Notes under the pieces: generated by a model | Database searches by the model: none | Seen by the model: the letters and a program-made list of their open reading frames with translations, nothing else | Told to the model about the DNA's origin: nothing | Translations under genes and position numbers: made by a program | In this document: piece by piece, positions 25,405-34,419 of the stretch | Position numbering within the stretch: the stretch's first letter is position 1 | How the letters are laid out: the number at the start of each line of letters is the position of its first letter | Source: Caballeronia humi | Lineage (GTDB): Bacteria > Pseudomonadota > Gammaproteobacteria > Burkholderiales > Burkholderiaceae | Assembly (NCBI RefSeq): GCF_001544475.1 | Contig: NZ_FCNW02000002.1 | Location: 310,001 to 374,000, forward strand | DNA length: 64,000 bases | Reading direction: 5' to 3'

Positions 25405-26730
25405 GTGGAAACCATATCGCCCGCCGCACCGCACGCGGCCCTCGCGCACGACGACGCCCAGCTCTACCGCAAGGTGTTCTGGCGCTTCGTGCCGCTATTC
25501 GTGGCCTGTTTCGTGTTCTCGTACCTCGACCGCATCAACATCAGCTTCGCGAAGCTGCAGATGCAAAGCGAGCTCGGCTTCAGCGATGCTGTCTACGGCT
25601 TCGGCGCAAGCGTGTTCTTCGTCGGGTACTTCCTCTTCGAGGTACCGAGTAACATTGTCCTGCATCGCGTCGGCGCGAAACGCTGGATCGCGCGGATCAT
25701 GATCACGTGGGGCATCGCCTCCGCGGCGATGATGTTCGTGAAAAGCGATACATGGTTCTACTTGCTGCGCTTTCTCATCGGCGCACTCGAAGCGGGTTTC
25801 GTGCCGGGCGCACTCTACTTCTTCACGAAGTGGTTTCCATCGTCGCGGCGGGGGCGCATCAACTCGTTCTTCATGGCATCGATTGCGTTGTGCGGGATCA
25901 TCGGGAGCCCGCTGTCGGGCGCGATCATGAAGTTCTGCGACGGTCTCAACGGCCTCGCTGGCTGGCAATGGCTCTTCCTGCTCGAAGGCATTCCGTCGGT
26001 CGTACTCGGGATCATCGTTCTGTTCATGGTCGACGACAAGATCGACGACGCCAAATGGCTCGATGCCGCTGAGAAGCGCGCACTCGCCGAGCAGCTCGCG
26101 CGCGATCCGAAGGTCGGCGAAGTGCATTCGCTGAAGGCCGCGTTCAAGGAGCCGGTCACGCTCGTGATGGCCGTGATCTACCTGTTCCTCGCGATGGGCA
26201 TCTACGGCCTCGTCTTCTGGATGCCGCAGCTCGTGAAGACCGCCGGCACCACCGATACCTTCGCGATCGGCTTGATCTCGATGCTGCCTTACGCGGTGGC
26301 GGGCATCGGCATGATCCTGATCGGCAAGCACTCCGACCGCACCGGCGAGCGGCGCTGGCACCTTGGCGCGTGCGCATTCGCGGGCGCGGTTGGTTACGTG
26401 TTGTGCGGGTTCTTTCCGGGCAATACGGTGATGCTCGTGATCGGCCTGACGATCGCCGCGACCGGGATCATCACGTCGCTCGGCCTCTTCTGGATCCTGC
26501 CGACGCGCTTCCTCTCCGGCATCGCGGCGGCGAGCGGGATCGCGCTGATCAACTCGGTCGGGCAGTTCGGCGGGATCATCAGCCCTTACATGGTCGGCAA
26601 GGTGAAGATGATCACCGGCAGCGCAACGCCCGGCCTCTACGCGATCGCAGTGGCGTGCCTGCTGGGCGCCGTGCTGATCGTGTGGGGTTTGCCGAAGCGC
26701 CTGTACTTCCGCGAAGGCGCAAGCGACTAA
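25405..26730 (+). CDS. MFS transporter, anion:cation symporter family
   Basis: Twelve-helix proton-coupled carrier of 441 residues. The opening PLFVACFVFSYLDRINISFAKLQMQSELGFSD is the signature of the ACS (phthalate/tartrate/sugar-acid) MFS family, and the intracellular loop motif is visible as GAKRWIARIMITWG. GTG at 25405 has AGGAGA upstream. As the third gene of the LysR-linked operon it likely imports the sugar acid or related organic acid handled by the two enzymes before it. It resembles the carrier at 59339 in the same window, so the two are paralogues. Confidence 0.88.
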   Translation: METISPAAPHAALAHDDAQLYRKVFWRFVPLFVACFVFSYLDRINISFAKLQMQSELGFSDAVYGFGASVFFVGYFLFEVPSNIVLHRVGAKRWIARIMITWGIASAAMMFVKSDTWFYLLRFLIGALEAGFVPGALYFFTKWFPSSRRGRINSFFMASIALCGIIGSPLSGAIMKFCDGLNGLAGWQWLFLLEGIPSVVLGIIVLFMVDDKIDDAKWLDAAEKRALAEQLARDPKVGEVHSLKAAFKEPVTLVMAVIYLFLAMGIYGLVFWMPQLVKTAGTTDTFAIGLISMLPYAVAGIGMILIGKHSDRTGERRWHLGACAFAGAVGYVLCGFFPGNTVMLVIGLTIAATGIITSLGLFWILPTRFLSGIAAASGIALINSVGQFGGIISPYMVGKVKMITGSATPGLYAIAVACLLGAVLIVWGLPKRLYFREGASD

Positions 26731-26739
26731 CGCGCGTTC

Positions 26740-27723
26740 TCAATGCCGCGCGTTGCCGCGCGCGGACTTCTGCGACTGCTTGTGCTCGTACATCCTGCGG
26801 TCGCTCGCTTCGAGCAGATCGGCGATCGACGCATGGCGCTGCGGATCGAAGTCCGTATGTCCGACGCTGAAGCGGATGTCGTAGCCGCGCTGCGCCTCCG
26901 CGTTGTTCTCGTCGAGCGCCTGTTGAAGGCGCTCGATCACCTTCTGCGTTTCGGCCGGCTGCGCGTCGGTCAGCAGCGCAACGAATTCGTCCCCTCCGAT
27001 CCGGCCGATCACATCGCTCTCGCGCAACGCATTGCGTAGTACATCGGCGAAGGTTGCGAGCGCGCGATCGCCTTCGGCATGGCCGTAGGTATCGTTGATC
27101 GGCTTGAAATCGTTGAGGTCGAAGAAAAGCAGCGACGCGTGCTTGTCGAGCCGCTTGCACACGTTCAGCGCGTGCTGCGCGAGCGCCTCGAAGCCGCGCC
27201 GGTTCGACAGCATCGTGAGCTCGTCCATCGTTGCGAGATGGACGGCCGCGATCTCCTGCTCGGCCATGCGCGCGAGATCGTGCAGGAGCGCGCGGTCTTC
27301 GTCGTCGAGTTCGCGCGGACGCACGTCGATCAGGCACAGCGTGCCGAGTTTCGCGCCGTTCGGCACGGTGAGCGGACAGCCCGCGTAGAAGCGGATGCCC
27401 GGCTCGTGGGTGACGAGCGGGTTGTCGTGAAAGCGTTCATCGGCGCGGGCGTCGGGGATCATCAGGATGTCGTCGTGCGCGATCGCATGCGCGCAGAAAG
27501 ACACGTCGCGCGGCGTCTCCGTCGCGTCCAGTCCGACGCACGACTTGAACCACTGGCGGTTCTCGTCGACGAGACTGACGACCGCGATCGGCACGCCGAA
27601 GAGGCGCTTCGCGAGACGCGTTAGACGGTCGAAGCGCTCTTCGGGCGCGGTGTCGAGGATGTTGAGCGAACGCAGCGTCGCAAGACGTGCGCTCTCGTTT
27701 TGAAGTTTTGGCGGGACGAGCAT
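26740..27723 (-). CDS. Diguanylate cyclase with GAF sensor domain
   Basis: Makes cyclic di-GMP from two GTP. Residues about 25-160 form a GAF domain (FDRLTRLAKRLFGVPIAVVSLVDE, CAHAI, FYAGCPL), and the C-terminal part a GGDEF domain. The catalytic loop is intact, GGDEF at 243-247, and an inhibitory I-site RESD (RxxD, 234-237) sits five residues before it, so product feedback is expected. No EAL domain. 327 residues; soluble, with no membrane span. It converges on the MFS gene with a 9-base gap. Confidence 0.93.
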   Translation of the reverse strand: MLVPPKLQNESARLATLRSLNILDTAPEERFDRLTRLAKRLFGVPIAVVSLVDENRQWFKSCVGLDATETPRDVSFCAHAIAHDDILMIPDARADERFHDNPLVTHEPGIRFYAGCPLTVPNGAKLGTLCLIDVRPRELDDEDRALLHDLARMAEQEIAAVHLATMDELTMLSNRRGFEALAQHALNVCKRLDKHASLLFFDLNDFKPINDTYGHAEGDRALATFADVLRNALRESDVIGRIGGDEFVALLTDAQPAETQKVIERLQQALDENNAEAQRGYDIRFSVGHTDFDPQRHASIADLLEASDRRMYEHKQSQKSARGNARH

Positions 27724-27962
27724 GCGTTTCCTTGGGTGTCTGGCTCGCGACGAGCCTTGGCGCCTTCTTGTTCCGAATGCAGGAATACAGCAGTAATTTC
27801 ATCAGACTGTATCGAGTCGGATCGATGATAGGGCAAAAAGTGCCCGCGATTCTTTCGATTGGGCTCGCGTCGCTGTGTCGCGTGCGGGAAATGCGTGCGT
27901 ATTGGTTATGATGCCCCGGTGTCCATGCGATCAACAGACAACAATCACGCCCGGGAGCGCCG

Positions 27963-29048
27963 ATGAAATTCAAGCTGGACTGGACCGCTTTCTCGCCGAT
28001 CGTCGCCATTGCGGTGCTCGGTCTCTCGCTCGTCGTGTCGGGGGGCATTCTGCTGGTGCTCGCGGCGGTCGCGCTCGCATTCGCCGTGTTCGCGGCCGTC
28101 CACCATGCAGAAGTGATCGCGCATCGCGTCGGGGAGCCGTTCGGCACACTGGTGCTCGCGGTCGCGGTGACAGTGATCGAAGTCGCGCTGATCGTGTCGG
28201 TGATGCTGACGGGCGGACCCGACAAAGCCGCGCTGCCTCGCGATACGGTTTTCGCCGCGATCATGATCGTATGCAACGGAATCGTCGGGTTGTGTCTCCT
28301 GGTCGGGGGATTGCGGCATCATGTGCAGGACTTTCAGTTGCAGGGCGCGAGTGCATCGCTTGCAATTCTTTGCGCGCTTTCGGTCCTCACGATGGTGTTG
28401 CCGAATTTCACGAGCACGGTGACCGGGCCGGAGTTATCCATTTCGCAACTGGTGTTCGTCGGCGTGATTTCGCTCGTGCTTTACGTGGTGTTCGTGTTCG
28501 TGCAGACCGTGCGCCATCGCGATTATTTTCTGCCGTTCGTGCCGGCGCGCGATCCCAACGCCGAAGACGAAGTGCATGCGCCGCCGCCGACTGCGGCCCA
28601 TGCGTGGTCGGCGGTCGGGTTGTTGTTGCTGTCGCTCGTGGCGGTGGTCGGGCTCGCGAAGCTGCTGTCGCCGGCGGTCGAGGCGGGTGTCGCGAAGGCC
28701 GGGGCCCCGGAGGCTGTCGTCGGCGTGGTGATTGCGGCGCTCGTGTTGCTGCCTGAAGGGCTTGCTGCGTTGCGCGCGGCGCGGCTCAATCGCTTGCAGA
28801 CCAGCTTGAACCTTGCACTCGGTTCGGCGCTCGCCAGTATCGGGCTAACGATTCCTGCGGTCGCGATCGTATCGATTGCCATCGGGCAGCCGATTTCGCT
28901 CGGCCTTGAGCCAAAAGAAATCGTCATGCTTGCTTTGACGCTTATCGTCAGCGTCATTACGCTTGGCACCGGCCGGTCGACGGTGCTGCAAGGCGTCGTG
29001 CACCTCGTGATCTTTGCGTCGTTTTTGTTTTTGTCCGTGGTGCCTTAA
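27963..29048 (+). CDS. chaA: Calcium/sodium:proton antiporter
   Basis: Inner-membrane CaCA-family exchanger of 361 residues with about 11 hydrophobic segments. The two inverted repeats are visible: GEPFGTLVLAVAVTVIEVALIVSVML in the first half and VIAALVLLPEGLAALRAARLNRLQTSLNLALGSALASIGLTIP in the second, each with the acidic residue in the ion-binding helix. It exports Ca2+ or Na+ in exchange for protons. It stands alone and ends in a long hairpin. Confidence 0.92.
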   Translation: MKFKLDWTAFSPIVAIAVLGLSLVVSGGILLVLAAVALAFAVFAAVHHAEVIAHRVGEPFGTLVLAVAVTVIEVALIVSVMLTGGPDKAALPRDTVFAAIMIVCNGIVGLCLLVGGLRHHVQDFQLQGASASLAILCALSVLTMVLPNFTSTVTGPELSISQLVFVGVISLVLYVVFVFVQTVRHRDYFLPFVPARDPNAEDEVHAPPPTAAHAWSAVGLLLLSLVAVVGLAKLLSPAVEAGVAKAGAPEAVVGVVIAALVLLPEGLAALRAARLNRLQTSLNLALGSALASIGLTIPAVAIVSIAIGQPISLGLEPKEIVMLALTLIVSVITLGTGRSTVLQGVVHLVIFASFLFLSVVP

Positions 29049-29053
29049 GGCGC

Positions 29054-29085
29054 CTTGATGCGCTTAGGAGCCTAGGCGCATCAAG
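29054..29085. terminator. Long hairpin between chaA and the FAH-family gene
   Basis: CTTGATGCGC (29054-29063) pairs perfectly with GCGCATCAAG (29076-29085), and the inside continues with TAGG/CCTA, giving a near-continuous ~15-pair stem. No T-run on either side. It lies between two convergent genes and may stop or protect both transcripts. Confidence 0.55.
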
Positions 29086-29098
29086 CATCAAATAAGGC

Positions 29099-30277
29099 TC
29101 AGCCCTTCAACATCCCGCGCCGCGCAAGACTCGCATAAAGCGCGCGCACGCCAAAGTCCCAGGCCGGAATCTCGGTCGACTGCGCGACCGGATTGACGAG
29201 CGCGCCGATCGCCGGCGTAGCAATCGTCACCACATCTCCCGCGTGATGCGTGAACCCGCCACCCGGCGCATCGCGGTCCTTGATCGGCGAGAACATCGTG
29301 CCGAGGAACAGCATGAAGCCATCAGGATATTGATGGTGCGCGCCATGCGTCTGCCCGACGAGATCCGCCGGATCGCGGCTGATCTCGCGCATGTGGCTCA
29401 CGCCATCGAGCACGAAACCATCGGTGCCGGCAATCTCGAGACTCACGCTCGACTCACGCACGGTATCCAGCGTGAAGCGCTCATCGAAGAGCCGCACGAA
29501 CGGGCCAATCGCGCAGGAACCGTTGTTGTCCTTCGCCTTGCCGAGCAAGAGCGCACTGCGCCCTTCGATATCGCGCAGGTTCACGTCATTGCCGAGCGTC
29601 GCCCCGACGATCTCGCCGCGCGCGTTCACCGCCAGCACGATCTCCGGCTCCGGATTGTTCCACTCAGACATCGGATGCAACCCGACGCTCGCGCCGAACC
29701 CCACCGACGACATCGGTTGCGACTTCGTGAACACCTCCGCATCCGGCCCAATGCCGACCTCCATGTATTGCGACCACGCGCCGCGCCGTTCGAGCTCGGC
29801 CTTGAGCGCCGCCGCTGCATCCGAGCCCGGCTTGATCTGCGATAGATCCGCGCCGATCAGCTTGTGGATCGTCGCGCGCACTTCCTCGGCCTTGCTGGCG
29901 TCGCCGCCGGCCTGCTCCTCGATCACGCGCTCCAGCAGGCTCACGGCGAACGTGACGCCGCACGCCTTGATCGCTTGCACGTCGCACGGTGCGAGCAATT
30001 GCACCGCCGATGAAGACGCACCCTTCAACGCGCCTTCGATCAGCGCCTCCACGCGTCCGAGCGATTCGCCCGGCGCGTTACGCGCGATGTCGAGCATGTC
30101 GGCGCGATCGAAGAGGTCGGCGGTGGTGGGCGCGCTCGACGTGATGTCGAACACTTCGCCCCGGCGCACGGCCACGACCGAAGGGCCGTCGACGGGTGCC
30201 GCGCGCCACACTCGGCCGATCAGGAGCGCGTCGTCGAGGTCGCGGGGCAGGCAGGCGGAAGGGGCAATCGAAGCCAT
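29099..30277 (-). CDS. Fumarylacetoacetate hydrolase family protein, long form
   Basis: 392-residue FAH-fold protein, about 110 residues longer than the one at 23688, with an extra N-terminal domain. The metal-binding region reads SEWNNPEPEIVLAVNARGEIVGATLGNDVNLRDIEG, and SCAIGPFVRLFDE follows. This long subgroup includes L-2-keto-3-deoxyarabonate dehydratase-like enzymes (AraD1 group) as well as uncharacterised hydrolases. ATG at 30277 is used; the frame continues upstream without a ribosome site. It may belong with the IclR locus on its right, but no operator is seen before it. Confidence 0.8.
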   Translation of the reverse strand: MASIAPSACLPRDLDDALLIGRVWRAAPVDGPSVVAVRRGEVFDITSSAPTTADLFDRADMLDIARNAPGESLGRVEALIEGALKGASSSAVQLLAPCDVQAIKACGVTFAVSLLERVIEEQAGGDASKAEEVRATIHKLIGADLSQIKPGSDAAAALKAELERRGAWSQYMEVGIGPDAEVFTKSQPMSSVGFGASVGLHPMSEWNNPEPEIVLAVNARGEIVGATLGNDVNLRDIEGRSALLLGKAKDNNGSCAIGPFVRLFDERFTLDTVRESSVSLEIAGTDGFVLDGVSHMREISRDPADLVGQTHGAHHQYPDGFMLFLGTMFSPIKDRDAPGGGFTHHAGDVVTIATPAIGALVNPVAQSTEIPAWDFGVRALYASLARRGMLKG

Positions 30278-30523
30278 GTGGTGAAGTCTCCGTGATGTTT
30301 TGGGTTTTCGCATTGTGCCTTGATCGGGCAATCGATGAAACCGGTTCCGCGATCGTGTTTTGCGGCCCCACGTGGGTTTTTTTTTGCTAGGGGCGCGCCG
30401 AGCGAGCGCCTCTTTCTGTGATATTCGCAGCAAGTATCGAAGAAGGATGTTTCGCCAAAGGCGATCCCCGTCATTGCTCGCCGCGCGCGGGCGACCTGTT
30501 GGAGCCTTGAAGAAGCGAGCCGC

Positions 30524-31294
30524 CTAGATCACGTTCAGCATCGCGAGCGCGGTCTCCTGCAGCGGATGCAACACGCGCGCGAGCGCCGCCTCGGTCGTCT
30601 CCTTGCCGATCACCATGTTCGTGCTCAGCGCCGCCACCACTTGGCCGTGCCGGTCCTTCATCGGCACCGCGATGCCCCGTACTCCGATCTGCAATTGTTC
30701 CTCGATCACGGCGAAGCCATCCGCGCGCGCCTGACGGATCTTCTCGTGCAGCTTCGTCTTGTTGGTCATCGTGTGCGGCGTGAACGGCTTGAGTTCAGTG
30801 CCGTCCAGCCATTGCCGCACGGCGTCCTCATCGGGCTTGTACGCGAGCAGCACGACGCCCGGCGACGTCAGCGGCGCCGGCACGCGCGCGCCGAGCACGA
30901 AGCCCGTCGTCATGACGCGCGAGGTGCCGTTGCGCGCGATGAAGACCAGCTCCCCCTCGTCGAGCACGCTCACGTAGACCGATTCGTTGAGCGTCGCGCT
31001 CAGTTGCTGCAGATACGGCTGGACCGTGCGCGGCAGCCGCGCCGAATCGAAATACGACCAGCCGACGCGCAGCACGCGCGGCGTCAGCCCGAAGAGCTTC
31101 CCGTCCGTCTGCACATAGCCGAGATGTTCGAGCGTCAGCAGATAACGGCGCGCGGCGGTGCGCGTCATGCCGGTGCGCATCGCGGCTTGCGTCGGCGTCA
31201 TGCGGGCGTGCTGGTCGTCGAATGCTTCGAGGATCGCGAGCCCTTTCTCCAGGCCGGCGATCCAGTCACGCTTGTCGAGCGGTGGCTTTGTCAT
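30524..31294 (-). CDS. IclR-family regulator, PobR/PcaU/PcaR type
   Basis: Transcription factor of 256 residues. The winged HTH is at the N-terminus (GLEKGLAILEAFDDQHARMTPTQAAMRTGMTRTAARRYLLTLEHLGYV) and the IclR effector domain follows (LNESVYVSVLDEGELVFIAR ... DGFAVIEEQLQIGVRGIAVPM). The phrase DWIAGLEKGL at the start is typical of the PcaR/PobR branch, which responds to aromatic or hydroaromatic acids. It is divergent from the shikimate-dehydrogenase-like gene at 31436, with a matching operator in the gap. GAGGG precedes the ATG. Confidence 0.9.
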   Translation of the reverse strand: MTKPPLDKRDWIAGLEKGLAILEAFDDQHARMTPTQAAMRTGMTRTAARRYLLTLEHLGYVQTDGKLFGLTPRVLRVGWSYFDSARLPRTVQPYLQQLSATLNESVYVSVLDEGELVFIARNGTSRVMTTGFVLGARVPAPLTSPGVVLLAYKPDEDAVRQWLDGTELKPFTPHTMTNKTKLHEKIRQARADGFAVIEEQLQIGVRGIAVPMKDRHGQVVAALSTNMVIGKETTEAALARVLHPLQETALAMLNVI

Positions 31295-31333
31295 CGGGAG
31301 TAACCCTCATTTCGTGCGATGAGCGATACAGTA

Positions 31334-31352
31334 TGCGCGATTATCGATCGCG
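31334..31352. promoter_or_regulatory. IclR-type operator, copy 1
   Basis: The 14-mer TGCGCGATTATCGA (31334-31347) is the exact reverse complement of the sequence at 32363-32376. It overlaps a perfect inverted repeat CGCGAT-N5-ATCGCG (31336-31352). It lies 40 bases from the IclR start and about 85 bases before the 31436 gene. It resembles the consensus I recall for PcaU/PobR-type sites (GTTCGATAATCGCAC). Confidence 0.6.
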
Positions 31353-31435
31353 TTGCCGAGGTTCGCGTTGTCCGGGCGATGGCGCGGCTCCTATGCTTCG
31401 CACCATCCGACCCGACCCCACTGGACCCCGACATC

Positions 31436-32323
31436 ATGCACATCACCGGCACGACCCGACTCTTCTTTTGCATCGCCGATCCGATCGATCAGGTGCGCGC
31501 GCCCGAAGTCTTCAACTCGATTTTCGCGCGCCACGGCATCGATGCCGCGATGGTGCCGTTGCGCGTGCCCGCCGCACGGCTCGAAGCGACACTGCGTGCG
31601 TTGCTCGAATCGCCGACGGTCGGCGGCGTCTCGCTTTCGATTCCGCACAAGGCGGCGGCGACGGCCATCGTCGATCGTCCGTCGGCCGCGGCGCGCGCGG
31701 CGAACGCGGTGAACGCCGTGCGGCGTAACGCGGCGGGTGAATTCGAAGGCGAACTCTTCGACGGCCTGGGCTTCATGCGCTCGCTTGATCGCGCGGGCAT
31801 CGCCTACGCGGGGCGGCGCGTGCTCGTGATCGGCGCGGGCGGCGCGGCATCGGCGGTGACGACGGCGCTGGCCGCGTCGGGCGTCGGCGAAATCGCGCTC
31901 TTCGATCCGGATCGCGAAAAGGCGCGGCAACTCGCGGCGCTTTTACGGCGCGACTTCGGCATCGCCGCGAGCGATGCGCCGTCGAACGATCCGGCCGGAT
32001 TCGACGTGATCGTGAACGCGTCGCCGCTAGGGCTCAAATCGACTGATCCGCTGCCAGTGGACGTCGCGCGCATCGCGGATCACGCCGCGCTCTGCGACAT
32101 CCTGATGAAGAACCAGCCAACGCCGCTCCTGCGCGCTGCACGCTCCCGTGGCCTGGTCGCGGAACCGGGCTTCGACATGCTGATCCTGCAGACGCCGCTT
32201 TATCTCGACTTCTTCGGCTACCCGGAGCTGGCGGAGTCCGTCCGCGCCGAAGATTCGTACTTGCGCGCCTTGCTCGTGCCGCAAGCGCTGCGTGCAGAAA
32301 CCGCCAGCGACCTGCCGGGTTAG
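31436..32323 (+). CDS. Shikimate dehydrogenase-like protein (catabolic paralogue 1)
   Basis: 295-residue protein of the AroE fold. The substrate domain has SLSIPHKAAA, where the catalytic Lys is kept, and the nucleotide domain has VLVIGAGGAASAV. The catalytic Asp is kept in FDGLGF, but the biosynthetic NTDG signature has become LFDG, so this is not a standard AroE. ATG at 31436 is chosen since the fold starts right after it (TRLFFCIADPIDQVRAP). Divergent from an IclR regulator and upstream of a shikimate-type transporter, it most likely oxidises a hydroaromatic acid during catabolism. Confidence 0.82.
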   Translation: MHITGTTRLFFCIADPIDQVRAPEVFNSIFARHGIDAAMVPLRVPAARLEATLRALLESPTVGGVSLSIPHKAAATAIVDRPSAAARAANAVNAVRRNAAGEFEGELFDGLGFMRSLDRAGIAYAGRRVLVIGAGGAASAVTTALAASGVGEIALFDPDREKARQLAALLRRDFGIAASDAPSNDPAGFDVIVNASPLGLKSTDPLPVDVARIADHAALCDILMKNQPTPLLRAARSRGLVAEPGFDMLILQTPLYLDFFGYPELAESVRAEDSYLRALLVPQALRAETASDLPG

Positions 32324-32360
32324 TGCTAACCCGAAAAGCGATCGTTAATCGGACATGTGC

Positions 32361-32376
32361 GTTCGATAATCGCGCA
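32361..32376. promoter_or_regulatory. IclR-type operator, copy 2
   Basis: GTTCGATAATCGCGCA, sharing 14 identical bases (32363-32376) with copy 1 in the opposite orientation. It lies 38 bases after the dehydrogenase-like gene and about 210 bases before the transporter, suggesting that the transporter has its own promoter under the same regulator. Confidence 0.55.
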
Positions 32377-32584
32377 ATATTTTACAAACAGCATTGTGCG
32401 CCGCAACGCCGTCTCATATTCTCCACTCACCCCGACGCGACCCATTCACGAAGCACCGGAAAGCGTCGCCGGATGAGGCAATCGAAGTCCCGTCCGGCCC
32501 GTCTTGCCGTGTCGCTGGCGCGCCGTTCTGCCGCAGATCAAGCAAGTCAGGATTCAACCCGATTCATCAAAACTGGAGACAAAC

Positions 32585-33994
32585 ATGGCTGGTTCCATGG
32601 ACCACGAAGAGCACGGCGGCCGTCAGGCGAAGAAGGCAACCGCGAGCGGCTGGATCGGCTCGGCGCTCGAGTACTACGACTTCTTCATCTACGCGCAGGC
32701 TGCCGCGCTGATCTTCCCGCAGTTGTTCTTCCCGTCGGGCGACCCGAAGATCGCGATCGTCGCGTCGCTCGCAACGTATGGCGTTGGCTACGTGGCGCGT
32801 CCGATCGGCGCGTTCGTCCTCGGCCACTGGGGCGATACGCACGGCCGTAAGAACGTGCTGCTGATCTGTATGTTCCTGATGGGCGCATCGACGATGGCAG
32901 TCGGCCTCCTGCCGACGTATCACCAGATCGGCATGCTTGCTCCGGCGCTGCTCGTGATCCTGCGCCTGGCACAGGGCTTCGCGGTCGCCGGCGAAATCTC
33001 CGGCGCCAGTTCGATGATTCTCGAACACGCGCCTTTCGGCCGACGCGGCTATTACGCGAGCTTTACGCTGCAGGGCGTGCAGGCCGGCCAGATTCTGGCG
33101 GCTGCGATCTTCCTGCCGCTCGCGTACTTCTTGCCGGAAGACATGTTCAATTCGTGGGGCTGGCGCATTCCGTTCCTGCTGTCCGCTGGCGTGCTGTTCG
33201 CGGGCTACATCATCCGCCGTGAAGTCGACGAAACCCCGGCCTTCGCGAAGGAAGCGGTTGCAGCGGAAGTGCCGAAGTCGCCGATCGCGGAAGCGTTCAA
33301 GTACAGCTCGAAGGACATGTTCCGCGTCGTCTGCATGGCGCTGATGAACGTGATCCCGGTCGTCACGACGATCTTCGGTGCGGCTTACGCGGTACAGGCT
33401 TCGTATGGCATCGGCTTCCACAAGAGCGTGTACCTGTGGATTCCGGTCGCCGGCAACATTCTCGCCGTGCTCGTGATTCCGTACATCGGCGACTTGTCGG
33501 ACCGCATCGGCCGCCGGATCCCAGTGGTCGTCGGCGCGATCGGCTCGGGGCTGCTCTCGTTTGGGTATCTCTACGCGATCAGCATTCACAACATGCCGCT
33601 CGCGATCGTGATGTCGCTCCTGATGTGGGGCATCGTGTATCAGGGCTATAACGCGATCTTCCCGAGCTTCTACCCGGAACTGTTCCCGACCCGCTCCCGC
33701 GTCTCGGCGATGGCGATCTCGCAGAACGTCGGCACGCTGATCACGGCTCTGTTGCCCGCGCTCTTCGCACTGGTGGCGCCGCCCGGATCGACGAACATCC
33801 CGCTGACGGTCGGTTCGATCACCCTGGCTGTCACGATCATTGCGGCGCTCGCCGCCTGGAGCGCACGGGAAACGTATCGCGTGCCGATGAGCCAGCTCGG
33901 CGAACCCGACGCCGTTCCGCTCGACAAGGCCGAATACGACCGCCTGCGCGGACAGACGGTCGCCGGGGAAAAGCTGGCGAAGGCGTCTGCCTGA
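32585..33994 (+). CDS. MFS transporter of the metabolite:H+ symporter family (ShiA-like)
   Basis: Twelve-helix carrier of 469 residues. The start SGWIGSALEYYDFFIYAQAAALIFPQLFFPSGDP is the hallmark of the MHS family, which includes ShiA (shikimate) and KgtP. The loop-2 motif is GHWGDTHGRKNVL and the second-half copy is GDLSDRIGRRIPV. ATG at 32585 has GGAG 9 bases upstream. Its place between two shikimate-dehydrogenase-like genes supports shikimate, quinate or a related ring acid as substrate. A strong terminator follows. Confidence 0.88.
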   Translation: MAGSMDHEEHGGRQAKKATASGWIGSALEYYDFFIYAQAAALIFPQLFFPSGDPKIAIVASLATYGVGYVARPIGAFVLGHWGDTHGRKNVLLICMFLMGASTMAVGLLPTYHQIGMLAPALLVILRLAQGFAVAGEISGASSMILEHAPFGRRGYYASFTLQGVQAGQILAAAIFLPLAYFLPEDMFNSWGWRIPFLLSAGVLFAGYIIRREVDETPAFAKEAVAAEVPKSPIAEAFKYSSKDMFRVVCMALMNVIPVVTTIFGAAYAVQASYGIGFHKSVYLWIPVAGNILAVLVIPYIGDLSDRIGRRIPVVVGAIGSGLLSFGYLYAISIHNMPLAIVMSLLMWGIVYQGYNAIFPSFYPELFPTRSRVSAMAISQNVGTLITALLPALFALVAPPGSTNIPLTVGSITLAVTIIAALAAWSARETYRVPMSQLGEPDAVPLDKAEYDRLRGQTVAGEKLAKASA

Positions 33995-34018
33995 TAGAAA
34001 AGTAATGTTGTAAATGCG

Positions 34019-34045
34019 AAGGCCACGCTTGATGCGTGGCCTTTT
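34019..34045 (+). terminator. Terminator after the MHS transporter
   Basis: AAGGCCACGC (34019-34028) pairs perfectly with GCGTGGCCTT (34034-34043) around TTGAT, and the T-tract continues TTTTC. It ends the transporter transcript. Confidence 0.85.
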
Positions 34046-34071
34046 CTATTGGAGCCTCGCGTCGCGCGTGG

Positions 34072-34311
34072 CTATTTTCCCGCTGCTTCCTGATTCGGAC
34101 CTGGAGGCGGCAACCCGTCGACGGTTGCCTTGCCGTATTCGATCGCGAAAGAACACGCGGCCGCGGCCGATCCAAACTTCCCGAGGGGACCCATCGCGCG
34201 CCGGATGCCGTTCGGTTTTTCCACGAGCAGCACGACGAGGAAGGCGTCTGGTGTGCGGGAGACGATGGGAGTGAGTCCCCATCCCTTGTATTCGACTGGA
34301 GTTCCGTCCAT
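34072..34311 (-). CDS. Hypothetical small protein
   Basis: 79 residues, not recognised. AAGGAG 8 bases before the ATG at 34311 supports translation. The product starts MDGTPVEYKGWGLTPIV and has a mixed beta/alpha look with AAAACSFAIEYGKATVDG near the end; no membrane span, no cysteine pair. The pattern EYKGWxLTP with a later alanine-rich helix recalls short stress-type hypothetical proteins of Burkholderia, but I can name no function. It lies between a terminator and the second dehydrogenase-like gene. Confidence 0.65.
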   Translation of the reverse strand: MDGTPVEYKGWGLTPIVSRTPDAFLVVLLVEKPNGIRRAMGPLGKFGSAAAACSFAIEYGKATVDGLPPPGPNQEAAGK

Positions 34312-34419
34312 CGCTTGTCTCCTTGCCGCTTGCGGCACATTCGGGAGTCACAAATCTAGTCTTCCGAACGAACGTGCGAAACCCCGCATTAGCAGGTAGC
34401 CCAAAGCGATGGGTCGGTC

